From Candidatus Sumerlaeaceae bacterium (GTDB taxonomy: Bacteria; Sumerlaeota; Sumerlaeia; Sumerlaeales; Sumerlaeaceae): a stretch of DNA of 64,000 nucleotides. The notes beneath the pieces were generated by a model. The model saw nothing but the letters and a program-made list of their open reading frames with translations. It was not told where the DNA came from and did no database searches. Below, piece by piece: positions 21,001 through 27,354 of the stretch (position 1 is its first letter; every line of letters begins with the position of its first letter). The position numbers and the translations under genes were made by a program. Where the stretch lies: positions 62,001 through 126,000 of the forward strand of contig JAOAAY010000001.1 of assembly GCA_026418615.1 (NCBI GenBank). Direction: 5' to 3'.

Positions 21001-21871
21001 TTTCCTGCTGGAAGCCGCCCTCCAGCCGTGCGGATGGATGGCCGCGTATCAGGGTGCGGCCCTCAGAAGCCATGAAGGACTTCATTTCCGCAATTTGGGA
21101 GGTCGCGGCACCCAGTGGCGCGAAATCCCGGCGGCTCCGGCCACCCTCACCACGCGATGCAAAATGCTCAGTGTCTCCGAGGCCCACGGAATGATAATTC
21201 TGGACTACGCCGTGCAAGTCTGGGTCGGGGCCGATCTGGCTTACGATGCGCGGACGAATTTCGGGTTTTTCACGGCGCAGGCCCTGGCTCAGCAAACCGG
21301 CATCCGTGAGAGCATGGCACGGCCAATCGGGGCCGCGTTGCACGACTCGGTCACCCTGCACATTCCCCATCTGCCGCCCTTCGCACCGGATGATCCGGCC
21401 AGGGACACAACCGCTCCGGCGGCATGGCCCTCGCGCGCTCTGCTGATGTTTGACCGCATCAAGCACTGGTCTCCATCAGGCGGCGCTGCCGGGCTTGGCC
21501 ACATGGTTGCCACCAAAACCGTTGATCCATCCGAATGGTTTTTCCACGCCCACTTCAAGGATGACCCTGTCTGGCCGGGATCGCTCGGTTTGGAAGCACT
21601 CCTACAGATGCTCAAGGTCGCAGCCCACGAAAAATGGGGCGGCAGCGCCGGTAACAAACTCCGCCCCCAGGCGCCTGCCCTCGGCATCGAGCATGCTTGG
21701 ACATACCGCGGCCAAGTCCTGCCCGGCAATCACGAGGTGACGCTGGAAGCCTCGATCACGAGTGCAAAAGGTGCGCCTGAACCTGTCATCAGGGCCGATG
21801 GGTTTCTCAGCGTTGACGGGCTGACGATCTACCGTATGAACGATTTCTCCGTGCGCCTTGTGGAGGCGTGA
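15074..21871 (+). CDS. pfaC: PUFA synthase multidomain subunit KS-CLF-AT-DH-DH (PfaC / Pfa3-like)
   Basis: Domains in the 2265-residue protein: active ketosynthase (1-430; C193, H327, H367); chain-length-factor-like second KS (about 460-890) in which the nucleophile is lost (the 'SDGELSG' region has Leu where the Cys should be); acyltransferase (about 975-1300; S1080 in 'GYSLGE'); then two FabA-like double-hotdog dehydratases (about 1465-1855 and 1895-2265). Dehydratase landmarks are 'ISVEAGQADLFL' with 'CHFVDDMVMPGTLMYECC' (H1748), and 'MPFAFLLEAALQPCGW' with 'HFKDDPVWPGSLG' (H2160). The FabA-type dehydratases are what distinguish PUFA synthases from heterocyst-glycolipid-type synthases. The AT, often a separate PfaB, is fused here as in myxobacterial Pfa3. 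There is no C-terminal acylglycerolphosphate acyltransferase: the protein stops right after the last hotdog, and oleA follows 64 bp later. Confidence 0.95.
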   Translation: MPVAPIAIVGLGAVMPGASTPEELWEHILRREPQAREVPPGRWIVDAHRVLSGAPEPDRVLSLRACLVEGFSPDLAGLDLDAEFLKRLDPMYHLVLHAGRAAWQSACTKQVDPDRTGVVLAAIALPTDASSAFTRQTLGRQFEEQLLGHVAPPSAWTSGTTDPANLRVTGLPAALLARALGVRGCAYTLDAACASSLYAIKLACDELAEGRADAMLAGGVSRPENLYTQMGFSQLRALSPTGRCAPFDARADGLVVGEGAGMVVLKRLDDALAHGDQIFGVIRAVNLSNDIGGSLLSPETEGQLRALRGAYERAGWRPDDVDYIECHGTGTPVGDATELLSYTRLWEGLTTRSGQCVLASAKSVVGHLLTAAGMAGLFSVLLALRYRCLPPTAGFESPPAGSPLHGSPFRVLREAEPWPKRALNRPRRAGLSAFGFGGINAHLLVEEYDASLADARQGRLVSVPAEPPALEIAVVGLGARTRTAASLDDFAQWLATGESPSRDFGSAATLEIPLGRYKIPPSEYQDILPQQLLALEAAAQALEDAQIDRNEKRPRAGVVAGMSLDPNTSNHHLRWMAETLAPQWARSLGLDAQDSQALHCWATALKDALGPALNPVSVIGSLGNIIASRIAKEFHFGGPAFAVSDGELSGIQALEIACRSLARGETDLMVAAATDLPSDARARQAASGSSNTPLDCSVALVLKRLVDAQRDKDRIYAVIRDVQRAGPGDDALARAYQRAMARADAPPHESLAYHELPRAEEAELLPLPPAPTGRLRAASAVRHFAGACSGLLSVFKAAWCLHREILPTGVNGASTLPASWHSPRKPVAWLRNRAEGPRRAAVWGRSENGSAACVLLEEGHDPVGETASHAARPLGLPTALFGVFAETTERLLAGLDALKAFAHSAQEETLSIHRLASRWHNSAHARSARCAVVVMARDARSLARAVEAAQTSVRDETCIRAAGDHGVFFSRHPASLSGRLAFVFPGSGNWAPGLGSDIALHWPAILRRLDKASLYLADQFQPALTVPYRAAWPEGWEAATIRRLESDARTAILAQVSHAALVSEILVSCGVRPSACIGYSLGESKAYLAMGVWRDRDLLCRRTLESPLFTRDLGGEFRLAEEAWGRPGDGGDPWTVAVIPRSADFVRSAASGVPNVYVLIVNAPDECVVGGHPDSVVHLAQLCDAQAVPVRGVTSVHCPLVERVAKEYRDLHLLPVTPREDITFYSVARGGPVEQTSEALADSILSQALHGFDFPRTILRAYEDGIRFFVEVGAGSSCTRVIRRILGERDHVAIPTCPMGTNEVEALLEALAVMVAERFVPDLSGLYGSESESAELRGPDTPDARTVSVPVGPRISLPPAPPAAINRPAVRSVVSADASPQYATAARSKPNASVTLLRAAAEAAGATAIAHEAFLRTSRLASANLFAAATLQAALQRQLQVVGAPADGVVQPATASHRPQAIAFPYEKCLEFARGSIAAVLGPEFAEVDRHPTRVRLPDEPLMLVHRIVLVEGEPKSLREGRIVTEHDVPEQAWYLDCDRAPVCISVEAGQADLFLCSYLGIDFVTRGERVYRLLDATVEFHRGLPRPGETIRYDIRISRFVQQGDTWLFFFQFDATVAGHPLLTMRDGCAGFFTEQEMADSGGIVLTPEQQVPVPRRTTPDWPLQLPFDTSEKYSAQQVDALRASDLRACFGEQFSRLPFTPPPLPDGRLRLVHRVKALEPYGGRYGLGRIVAEADIHPDDWFLTCHFVDDMVMPGTLMYECCAHTLRILLMRMGWVGPVGEIAFEPVPGVRSKLKCRGPVTTNTRVVTYELVIKEVGYRPEPYAIADAFMYADGRRIVMFHDMSMQVTGLTREVVESLWRAAKSDSGSTPMDPPIGSVAVTGVPQPALFDDRSIREFAEGRPSAAFGPLYKDFDGDRFIARLPRAPYLMMHRVTAIGDCEAWHLAPGGWVEAQYDVQPDHWCFAANRIPVMPFAFLLEAALQPCGWMAAYQGAALRSHEGLHFRNLGGRGTQWREIPAAPATLTTRCKMLSVSEAHGMIILDYAVQVWVGADLAYDARTNFGFFTAQALAQQTGIRESMARPIGAALHDSVTLHIPHLPPFAPDDPARDTTAPAAWPSRALLMFDRIKHWSPSGGAAGLGHMVATKTVDPSEWFFHAHFKDDPVWPGSLGLEALLQMLKVAAHEKWGGSAGNKLRPQAPALGIEHAWTYRGQVLPGNHEVTLEASITSAKGAPEPVIRADGFLSVDGLTIYRMNDFSVRLVEA

Positions 21872-21935
21872 GTGGCAGTCCGGTCGGCGTTAGGGGTTGC
21901 ATTGCGCACGGACCGCCCAATACCTGATGAGTTTC

Positions 21936-22976
21936 ATGCGTTTCAACCGTGTGAACATAGAATCCTTTGGCTATGAACTGGCGCCCAATGTGGTGTCATC
22001 GGACATGCTTGAGCAGCGACTGGCGCCGGTTTACACGGCGCTGGGGATTGCGTCAGGCCAGATCGTTGCACTTACCGGCGTGCGCGAGCGGCGCTACTGG
22101 CATCGCGGCCACATGATGTGGCAGGGCGCAGCCGCCGCCGGTCGCAAGGCTCTCGAGGCCGCCGGCTTGAGCGCAACAGAAATAGACATTCTTATCTTTG
22201 CATCTGTTTGCCGCGATCACCTTGAGCCCGCCACGGCCTGCGCCGTCGCCGACGCTCTCGGAGTATCGGGTAACACGGAAATCTACGACATTTCCAATGC
22301 CTGCCTTGGCGTCCTAAACGGCATGATCAATGTGGCGACAGCCATCGAGTCCGGTCGCGCTCGCACTGGACTGATCGTGGCTTGCGAGACGGCACGAGAA
22401 ATCGTGGACATCACCATCGAGCGTCTGTGCGCCCGCCCCGACATGGAGTCCTTCAAGAAATCTCTTGCAACCATGACTGGCGGTTCCGGTGCGGCGGCAG
22501 TCTTGCTGCGGCATGCCGCCGATTCCTCGACGCGCCGGCGCCTGCTCGGGGGCGTGGTCCGCAGCGCCGCCGAGCACCATCGGCTCTGCCGATGGGGGCC
22601 ACCCATCGGAGTGTCGGACGCGGTTCCTATGGAGGCAAGCACGGACGCCGCAGCCGTGCTCCAGAACGGTGTAGTGCTGGCTTCACTGACATGGAAGGCT
22701 TTCCTGCAAGAAATGGGATGGGATGCCGCGACCATTGATCGCACGATCTGTCATCAGGTCGGTGAGGGGCACCGTTTTGCATTTCTGCAAGCGGTTGGCA
22801 TGCCTCCGGAAAAAGACTATCCGTCCTATGGTTTTCTTGGCAACATGGGCACAGTTTCCCTGCCGCTGACAGCCGCCCTCGCCGACGAGAGGGGATTCCT
22901 CGCACCCGGTCAGCGGGTGGCTCTGCTTGGCATCGGGTCTGGCCTTAACTGTGTTATGCTCGGCGTAGAGTGGTGA
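21936..22976 (+). CDS. oleA: OleA: thiolase-fold enzyme for head-to-head acyl condensation
   Basis: OleA joins two activated fatty acyl groups by a non-decarboxylative Claisen condensation to a 2-alkyl-3-ketoacyl product. From ATG 21936 the protein is 346 residues. The catalytic Cys is C123 in 'ISNACLGVLNGM', and the Glu contributed across the dimer is E97 in 'CRDHLEPATA'. The E-to-C spacing of 26 is the same as in Xanthomonas OleA. H273 ('CHQVGEGH') and N303 ('NMGTVSLP') are also present with the expected 30-residue spacing. The Glu motif separates OleA from ordinary FabH. In-frame alternatives are ATG 21927 and TTG 21897; the chosen start matches the family N-terminus. Its position directly after the PUFA synthase suggests that synthase supplies the acyl substrate. 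Confidence 0.93.
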   Translation: MRFNRVNIESFGYELAPNVVSSDMLEQRLAPVYTALGIASGQIVALTGVRERRYWHRGHMMWQGAAAAGRKALEAAGLSATEIDILIFASVCRDHLEPATACAVADALGVSGNTEIYDISNACLGVLNGMINVATAIESGRARTGLIVACETAREIVDITIERLCARPDMESFKKSLATMTGGSGAAAVLLRHAADSSTRRRLLGGVVRSAAEHHRLCRWGPPIGVSDAVPMEASTDAAAVLQNGVVLASLTWKAFLQEMGWDAATIDRTICHQVGEGHRFAFLQAVGMPPEKDYPSYGFLGNMGTVSLPLTAALADERGFLAPGQRVALLGIGSGLNCVMLGVEW

Positions 22977-22984
22977 GCGGCAGG

Positions 22985-23896
22985 ATGGCTTTTTCGACAA
23001 CCTCCATCGCCCACCTCTACCCCTTTGAATCCCGCTGGTTTGACTGCAACGGTCAAACCATGCATTATGTGGACGAGGGGCGGGGAAAGGTTGTCGTCTG
23101 TGTGCACGGAAATCCGTCATGGTCGTTTCTGTTTCGCGGTGTCATCAGCGGCCTTCGCGATCGCTACCGTGTCGTGGCGCCGGATCACATCGGATGCGGC
23201 CTGTCGGCCCGTCCGAAAAGAGAGGAATATCCCTTCACATTAGAGCGGCGAGTCTCGGACTTTAGGCTGTTCATGGACCATGTCTGCCCGTCCGACCCGG
23301 TGACTCTGCTCGTTCACGATTGGGGCGGATTGATTGGCTTGGCATGGGCCGTGCGCAATCCGGCACGCGTTCAAAGCCTTATCATAACGAATACTGCGGC
23401 GTTTCCCATGCCGGCCGGCAAACGGGTGCCATGGATGCTATCATTTGTGCGACGCTCCGGCCCCGTTGCTGCGATCCTGATTCAAGGTTTCAATGCTTTC
23501 GCAAGGGGAACGCTTTGGGTCGGATGCAGCCGTCCGGTGACCCCTGATGTCCGGCGCGGCTACCTTGGTCCGTACGATTCGTGGCGCAACCGGTTGGCCA
23601 CGCTCCTTTTTGTCAAAGATATCCCAGCAACTCCTCTCGACTCCTCCTATCCGGCCCTGCTGGAGGTCGCAGAGGGTCTCAAACAGTTTCGTGACACGCC
23701 CGCGCTTGTCTGCTGGGGGATGAAGGATCCGGTCTTTGATCCGGATTATCTGGCCGAGTGGCGAAACCGCCTGCCTCAGGCTCAGGTCGTGCAGTTTGGC
23801 GACGCAGGTCATTACTTATTCGAAGATGCCGGTGATGCCATCATGGCGCCAATAATCAAGCATCTGGACCGTCTCGCGGGGCGAACACATGACTGA
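22985..23896 (+). CDS. oleB: OleB: alpha/beta-hydrolase, beta-lactone decarboxylase
   Basis: The 303-residue protein resembles haloalkane dehalogenases: oxyanion/halide-pocket 'HGNPSWSFLFRG', Asp nucleophile D112 in 'VHDWGGLIGLAWA', acid region 'GMKDPVFD', and catalytic H276 in 'DAGHYLFED'. In the olefin pathway OleB converts the beta-lactone made by OleC into a cis-alkene plus CO2. ATG 22985 is used because it follows GGCAGG and leaves an 8-bp gap after oleA; ATG 22970 would overlap oleA. The 3' end overlaps oleC by 8 bp. Taken alone it could be called a dehalogenase; the neighbourhood fixes the role. Confidence 0.92.
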   Translation: MAFSTTSIAHLYPFESRWFDCNGQTMHYVDEGRGKVVVCVHGNPSWSFLFRGVISGLRDRYRVVAPDHIGCGLSARPKREEYPFTLERRVSDFRLFMDHVCPSDPVTLLVHDWGGLIGLAWAVRNPARVQSLIITNTAAFPMPAGKRVPWMLSFVRRSGPVAAILIQGFNAFARGTLWVGCSRPVTPDVRRGYLGPYDSWRNRLATLLFVKDIPATPLDSSYPALLEVAEGLKQFRDTPALVCWGMKDPVFDPDYLAEWRNRLPQAQVVQFGDAGHYLFEDAGDAIMAPIIKHLDRLAGRTHD

Positions 23897-25571
23897 GTTG
23901 ACCTCTGCATCGGCGACCGCGCCGCCGCCGCAAGCGAATGTTGCCGCCCTGCTGAGGGAGGTTGCGGCAGCAAGACCCTACAAGAAGGCAGTCGTGACAC
24001 CGTGCGGACGCGATGCAGCCGGCCGCAGACGCTATGTTCACCTGACATTCCAGCAGTTGGATGCCGAGAGCGACCGCTACGCCCACGGGCTTCGACGGGC
24101 TGGTGTCGGTGTGGGGTCGCGAGTGCTGGTCTTTGTCCCGCCGGGACTCGACTTCTTCGCCCTGACCTTTGCCGTATTCAAAGTTGGCGCTGTGCTGGTT
24201 CTCATTGATCCGGGAATCGGCAGAGTCGGCCTTGCGGAGGCTTTGCGGCCTGTGCAGCCGGAGGCGTTCATCGGCGTGCCCCGAGCGCACCTGCTGCGCC
24301 TACTGCATCCGTCCTCCTTCCGTTCAGTTCGCTTGCCGGTCACAGCAGGCCCGCGCTTGGGGTGGGGAGGCCTGTGCTTGCGCGATCTCCGCGCCGACGA
24401 TGCGACACCTTTTCCCATGGCAGAGACGACCGCCGCATCGCCCGCCGCCATCTTGTTTACCTCCGGCAGCACGGGCCCGCCCAAGGGTGCCCTGTACACT
24501 CACGGAAATTTCCTTGCTCAGATTGACACGCTTCGGCGTGTGTGGGGCTACGGTCCCGACGACACCGATTTGGCCACCTTTCCCTTGTTTGCCCTGTTTG
24601 ACGCAGGGCTAGGCATGACGGCGGTCATTCCGGATATGGATGCTACGCGTCCAGGATCGGCAGATCCGGTTAACATTATCGAGGCGATTACCGATCACGG
24701 CGCCACCACGATGTTTGGTTCGCCGGCTTTGCTGGCGCGGCTGTGTCTTTACGGTCGCCGACACGGGCTGCGCCTGCCATCGCTGCGTACTGTAGCCTCA
24801 GCGGGTGCGCCCGTGCCTCCGGCCACGCTTGACACCCTAAGGGGTTTTCTGTGCGCCGAGGCCAATGTTTTTACGCCGTACGGCGCAACCGAATCGCTGC
24901 CCATTGCGTCCATCGAAAGCCGGGACATCTTGGGCGTAACCGCCGCGAAAACCGGCCGAGGCTGGGGAACTTGCGTGGGAAAACCCGTTGACGGTGTTGA
25001 GGTTCGCGTCATCGGGGTGACCGATGACCCCATCGAAACCATGGATTCTGCAACACTCCTGCCGCCCGGCGACATCGGAGAGTTTATCGTCAGCGGTTCC
25101 GTCGTGACGCGTGAGTACTACAATCAGCCGGAAGCCACACGACTGGCCAAAATTCGCGACGGCGAACGCGTGTGGCACCGCGTCGGCGATTGCGGTTATG
25201 TGGACGCGGCCGGCAATCTCTGGTTCTGCGGGCGCAAGAGCCACAGGGTTGTAACCGCAGGGGGCGTCCTGTTTACCGAACCGGTCGAGGGAATCGTCAA
25301 CACCCACCCGGCCGTGGCTCGCAGCGCACTCGTTGGCGTCGGACGGGCACCCAATCAGCAGCCCGTCGTTGTTGTGGAACTTAGGGAAGACAACCGTTTT
25401 GCCGATGAGCGGGAAATCATCCGTGAAATTCAGGCTCTGATGCAAACCCAACCTATTACCTGTCAGATTCGCTCGGTTTTAGTTCATCCCCGGCTGCCAG
25501 TGGATGTCCGGCATAACTCGAAAATCATTCGCGAAAAGTTGGCTCAATGGGCCGCGGGGAGGCTGGCGTGA
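23889..25571 (+). CDS. oleC: OleC: AMP-dependent beta-lactone synthetase
   Basis: The 560-residue protein belongs to the acyl-adenylating superfamily. The ATP-binding P-loop is 'ILFTSGSTGPPKGALYTHGNF' (about residues 194-214), followed by 'TPYGATESLP' and 'HRVGDCGYVDAAGNLWFCGRKSHRV'. OleC adenylates the 2-alkyl-3-hydroxyalkanoic acid from OleD and closes a beta-lactone. The tail 'LPVDVRHNSKIIREKLAQWA', with its lysine, fits OleC. The start overlaps oleB by 8 bp and the end overlaps oleD, so translation is probably coupled. Confidence 0.93.
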   Translation: MTELTSASATAPPPQANVAALLREVAAARPYKKAVVTPCGRDAAGRRRYVHLTFQQLDAESDRYAHGLRRAGVGVGSRVLVFVPPGLDFFALTFAVFKVGAVLVLIDPGIGRVGLAEALRPVQPEAFIGVPRAHLLRLLHPSSFRSVRLPVTAGPRLGWGGLCLRDLRADDATPFPMAETTAASPAAILFTSGSTGPPKGALYTHGNFLAQIDTLRRVWGYGPDDTDLATFPLFALFDAGLGMTAVIPDMDATRPGSADPVNIIEAITDHGATTMFGSPALLARLCLYGRRHGLRLPSLRTVASAGAPVPPATLDTLRGFLCAEANVFTPYGATESLPIASIESRDILGVTAAKTGRGWGTCVGKPVDGVEVRVIGVTDDPIETMDSATLLPPGDIGEFIVSGSVVTREYYNQPEATRLAKIRDGERVWHRVGDCGYVDAAGNLWFCGRKSHRVVTAGGVLFTEPVEGIVNTHPAVARSALVGVGRAPNQQPVVVVELREDNRFADEREIIREIQALMQTQPITCQIRSVLVHPRLPVDVRHNSKIIREKLAQWAAGRLA

Positions 25572-26590
25572 CAGGCACGACTCGCGGGCGCGTTCTGGTG
25601 ACCGGCGGAACCGGCTTCATTGGGCGCGCTGTTGTCTCCCGGCTGGTTTCGCAGGGTTGGACAGTGCGCAGCCTGAGCCGGCGCCCTGATGAGGCGCTTC
25701 AACGCCTCGGCGTGGAGTGTCATTGCGGGGGTATTGCCGATCTTGCCGCGGTGCGGCGGGCTTGCGCCGATTGCGATGCGGTCATTCACACCGCCGCGAA
25801 GACAGGAGTTTGGGGGTCGAGAAAGGAGTTTATCGAAACAAATCTTCGAGGGACAGAGAATATCCTGACAGCCTGCAGGGGAAGTCGCGTGCGGGCGCTC
25901 GTCCACACAAGTTCCCCGAGCGTTGTTTGCGACGGACGGCCGGTCGAAGGGCAGGACGAGTCGCTCCCGTACCCGCACTCCTATCTTTGCCACTACAGCG
26001 AGACGAAAGCCTTGGCCGAACAGGCGGTCCTCGCTGCCAGCGGCCCTGATCTGCCCACCGTTGCGCTGCGGCCCCATCTCGTGTGGGGTCCGGGAGATCC
26101 GCATCTTCTGCCGCGCCTTGTCGCTCGCGCCCGAACCGGCCGTTTGCGCATCGTGGGCGACGGTAGAAACCGCGTGGACGCAACATACATTGACAATGCC
26201 GCGGATGCGCACTTGCTGGCGCTCGAATCGCTCCTGAATCCCGCCCGAGCGTGCGCCGGAAAAGCCTATTTCATTGCCAATGACGAACCCATGCCCCTTT
26301 GGGATCTTGTCAACCGCCTACTGGCTGCGGCCGGGCTGCCGCCGGTACGCCGGCGAGTCCCGGCTGGCGTGGCCGCTGCGGCAGGGTTTCTATTGGAATC
26401 TCTCCATCGGGCGTTTGCGCCCCATCGCGAACCCCTCATGACGCGCTTCGTGGCCCAGCAATTGTCCATGCCCCACTGGTTCAATCTCGCCGCTGCCAAG
26501 CGAGATATCGGATACCGGCCCGTTGTCAGCACCGAGGAGGGACTGAGGCGACTTCAGGCAGCCCTGCGTGCCGGGAGTAAAGGCGACTGA
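25568..26590 (+). CDS. oleD: OleD: NAD(P)H-dependent 2-alkyl-3-ketoalkanoic acid reductase
   Basis: This is an extended short-chain dehydrogenase of the 3-beta-hydroxysteroid dehydrogenase/isomerase-like type. It has 'VLVTGGTGFIG' (nucleotide-binding GxxGxxG), 'HTSSPSVV' (catalytic Ser region) and the YxxxK pair in 'YSETK' (Y143 from GTG 25568). OleD reduces the ketone made by OleA before OleC acts. GTG 25568 overlaps the oleC stop as GTGA; ATG 25547 in the same frame is an alternative adding seven residues. Length is about 340, normal. The stop is shared with the next start (TGATG). Confidence 0.93.
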   Translation: MTGTTRGRVLVTGGTGFIGRAVVSRLVSQGWTVRSLSRRPDEALQRLGVECHCGGIADLAAVRRACADCDAVIHTAAKTGVWGSRKEFIETNLRGTENILTACRGSRVRALVHTSSPSVVCDGRPVEGQDESLPYPHSYLCHYSETKALAEQAVLAASGPDLPTVALRPHLVWGPGDPHLLPRLVARARTGRLRIVGDGRNRVDATYIDNAADAHLLALESLLNPARACAGKAYFIANDEPMPLWDLVNRLLAAAGLPPVRRRVPAGVAAAAGFLLESLHRAFAPHREPLMTRFVAQQLSMPHWFNLAAAKRDIGYRPVVSTEEGLRRLQAALRAGSKGD

Positions 26591-27345
26591 TGGAGCATAA
26601 CTGGACGATGGTTTCCTGTGCCGGATTGCCGGCGACAGCGCCGCGACAAGGCACCGTGAGCGTTTACTGCGTGCATGCCGACCAACCATTTCTTGACTGG
26701 CAGGAGTGCATGGTTTTGCTGGACGAGGACGAGCAAAGCCGTGCGGCACGATTGAAATTTGACGAGCCGCGACGGCGCTATGTTCTGGCACGCTGCCTGC
26801 TCCGGTGCGTGGCCGGTGCCGTGCTGGACCACGACCCTGCAGCACTGCGATTTTTTTACATGCCCTCAGGCAAGCCGGAACTCGAGTGGCCCGAGACGAC
26901 GCCGCCGTTTTATTTTAATCTGACGCATTCCTTCGACCTCGTGTTGCTGGCCGTGGCGCGCCATGCGCCGGTCGGCGTGGATGTGGAGAAGCGTCGAGTT
27001 CCCGGCGACATTCACCGGATTGCATCCAAGCATTTCCTGCCGGACGAGGCCGTGCAACTCGCCTCAATGCCGCAACCCCTGCAGCCGGAGGCCTTTTTGC
27101 GCGCCTGGACGCGCAAGGAGGCCTGCCTAAAGGCCATCGGCGGGCACTTGTTCCGCGATCTCAAACGGTTTCATGTATCGCTCCATCCGTCCGAGCCGGC
27201 CACCCTCCTCGGCACGACTTTGGAAGGTCGCAACGCAGGCGAATGGCACATGGCTCATCTCGAACCGGCCGACGGTTATCTCGGGGCGCTTGCCGTGATG
27301 GCGCCATTCGAAGGCCTCGCGACCTATCGAGTTCTTGCCGGCTAA
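26590..27345 (+). CDS. Sfp-type 4'-phosphopantetheinyl transferase (PfaE-like role)
   Basis: The enzyme transfers phosphopantetheine from CoA to the conserved serine of ACP domains. The 251-residue protein has the Sfp/AcpT signatures 'RYVLARCLLRCVAG', 'FNLTHSFDLVLLAV', 'VGVDVEKRRV' (Mg-binding Asp) and 'WTRKEACLKAIGG' (WxxKEAxxKA). Its ATG overlaps the oleD stop, so it is clearly the last gene of the pfa-ole operon. It probably activates the three ACPs of PfaA, the job of pfaE in gammaproteobacteria. It ends 9 bp before the convergent pullulanase stop; I see no hairpin terminator between them. Confidence 0.92.
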   Translation: MEHNWTMVSCAGLPATAPRQGTVSVYCVHADQPFLDWQECMVLLDEDEQSRAARLKFDEPRRRYVLARCLLRCVAGAVLDHDPAALRFFYMPSGKPELEWPETTPPFYFNLTHSFDLVLLAVARHAPVGVDVEKRRVPGDIHRIASKHFLPDEAVQLASMPQPLQPEAFLRAWTRKEACLKAIGGHLFRDLKRFHVSLHPSEPATLLGTTLEGRNAGEWHMAHLEPADGYLGALAVMAPFEGLATYRVLAG

Positions 27346-27354
27346 ATCGCGCGG

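Noticed and set aside
20087-21466. 459-codon frame antisense to the dehydratase region of pfaC
   Set aside because: The sense strand encodes clear FabA-like motifs throughout. Long antisense frames are expected opposite GC-rich genes, and the translation shows no domain.
22985-23896. Annotation of oleB as a haloalkane dehalogenase
   Set aside because: Motifs match that family, but position between oleA and oleC, with an 8-bp overlap with oleC, makes the beta-lactone decarboxylase role far more likely.
6815-26590. Reading the large genes as a heterocyst-glycolipid or other type I PKS locus
   Set aside because: The FabA-type double-hotdog dehydratases, PfaD and the CLF domain are specific to PUFA-synthase-type systems, and Hgl-type clusters lack them.
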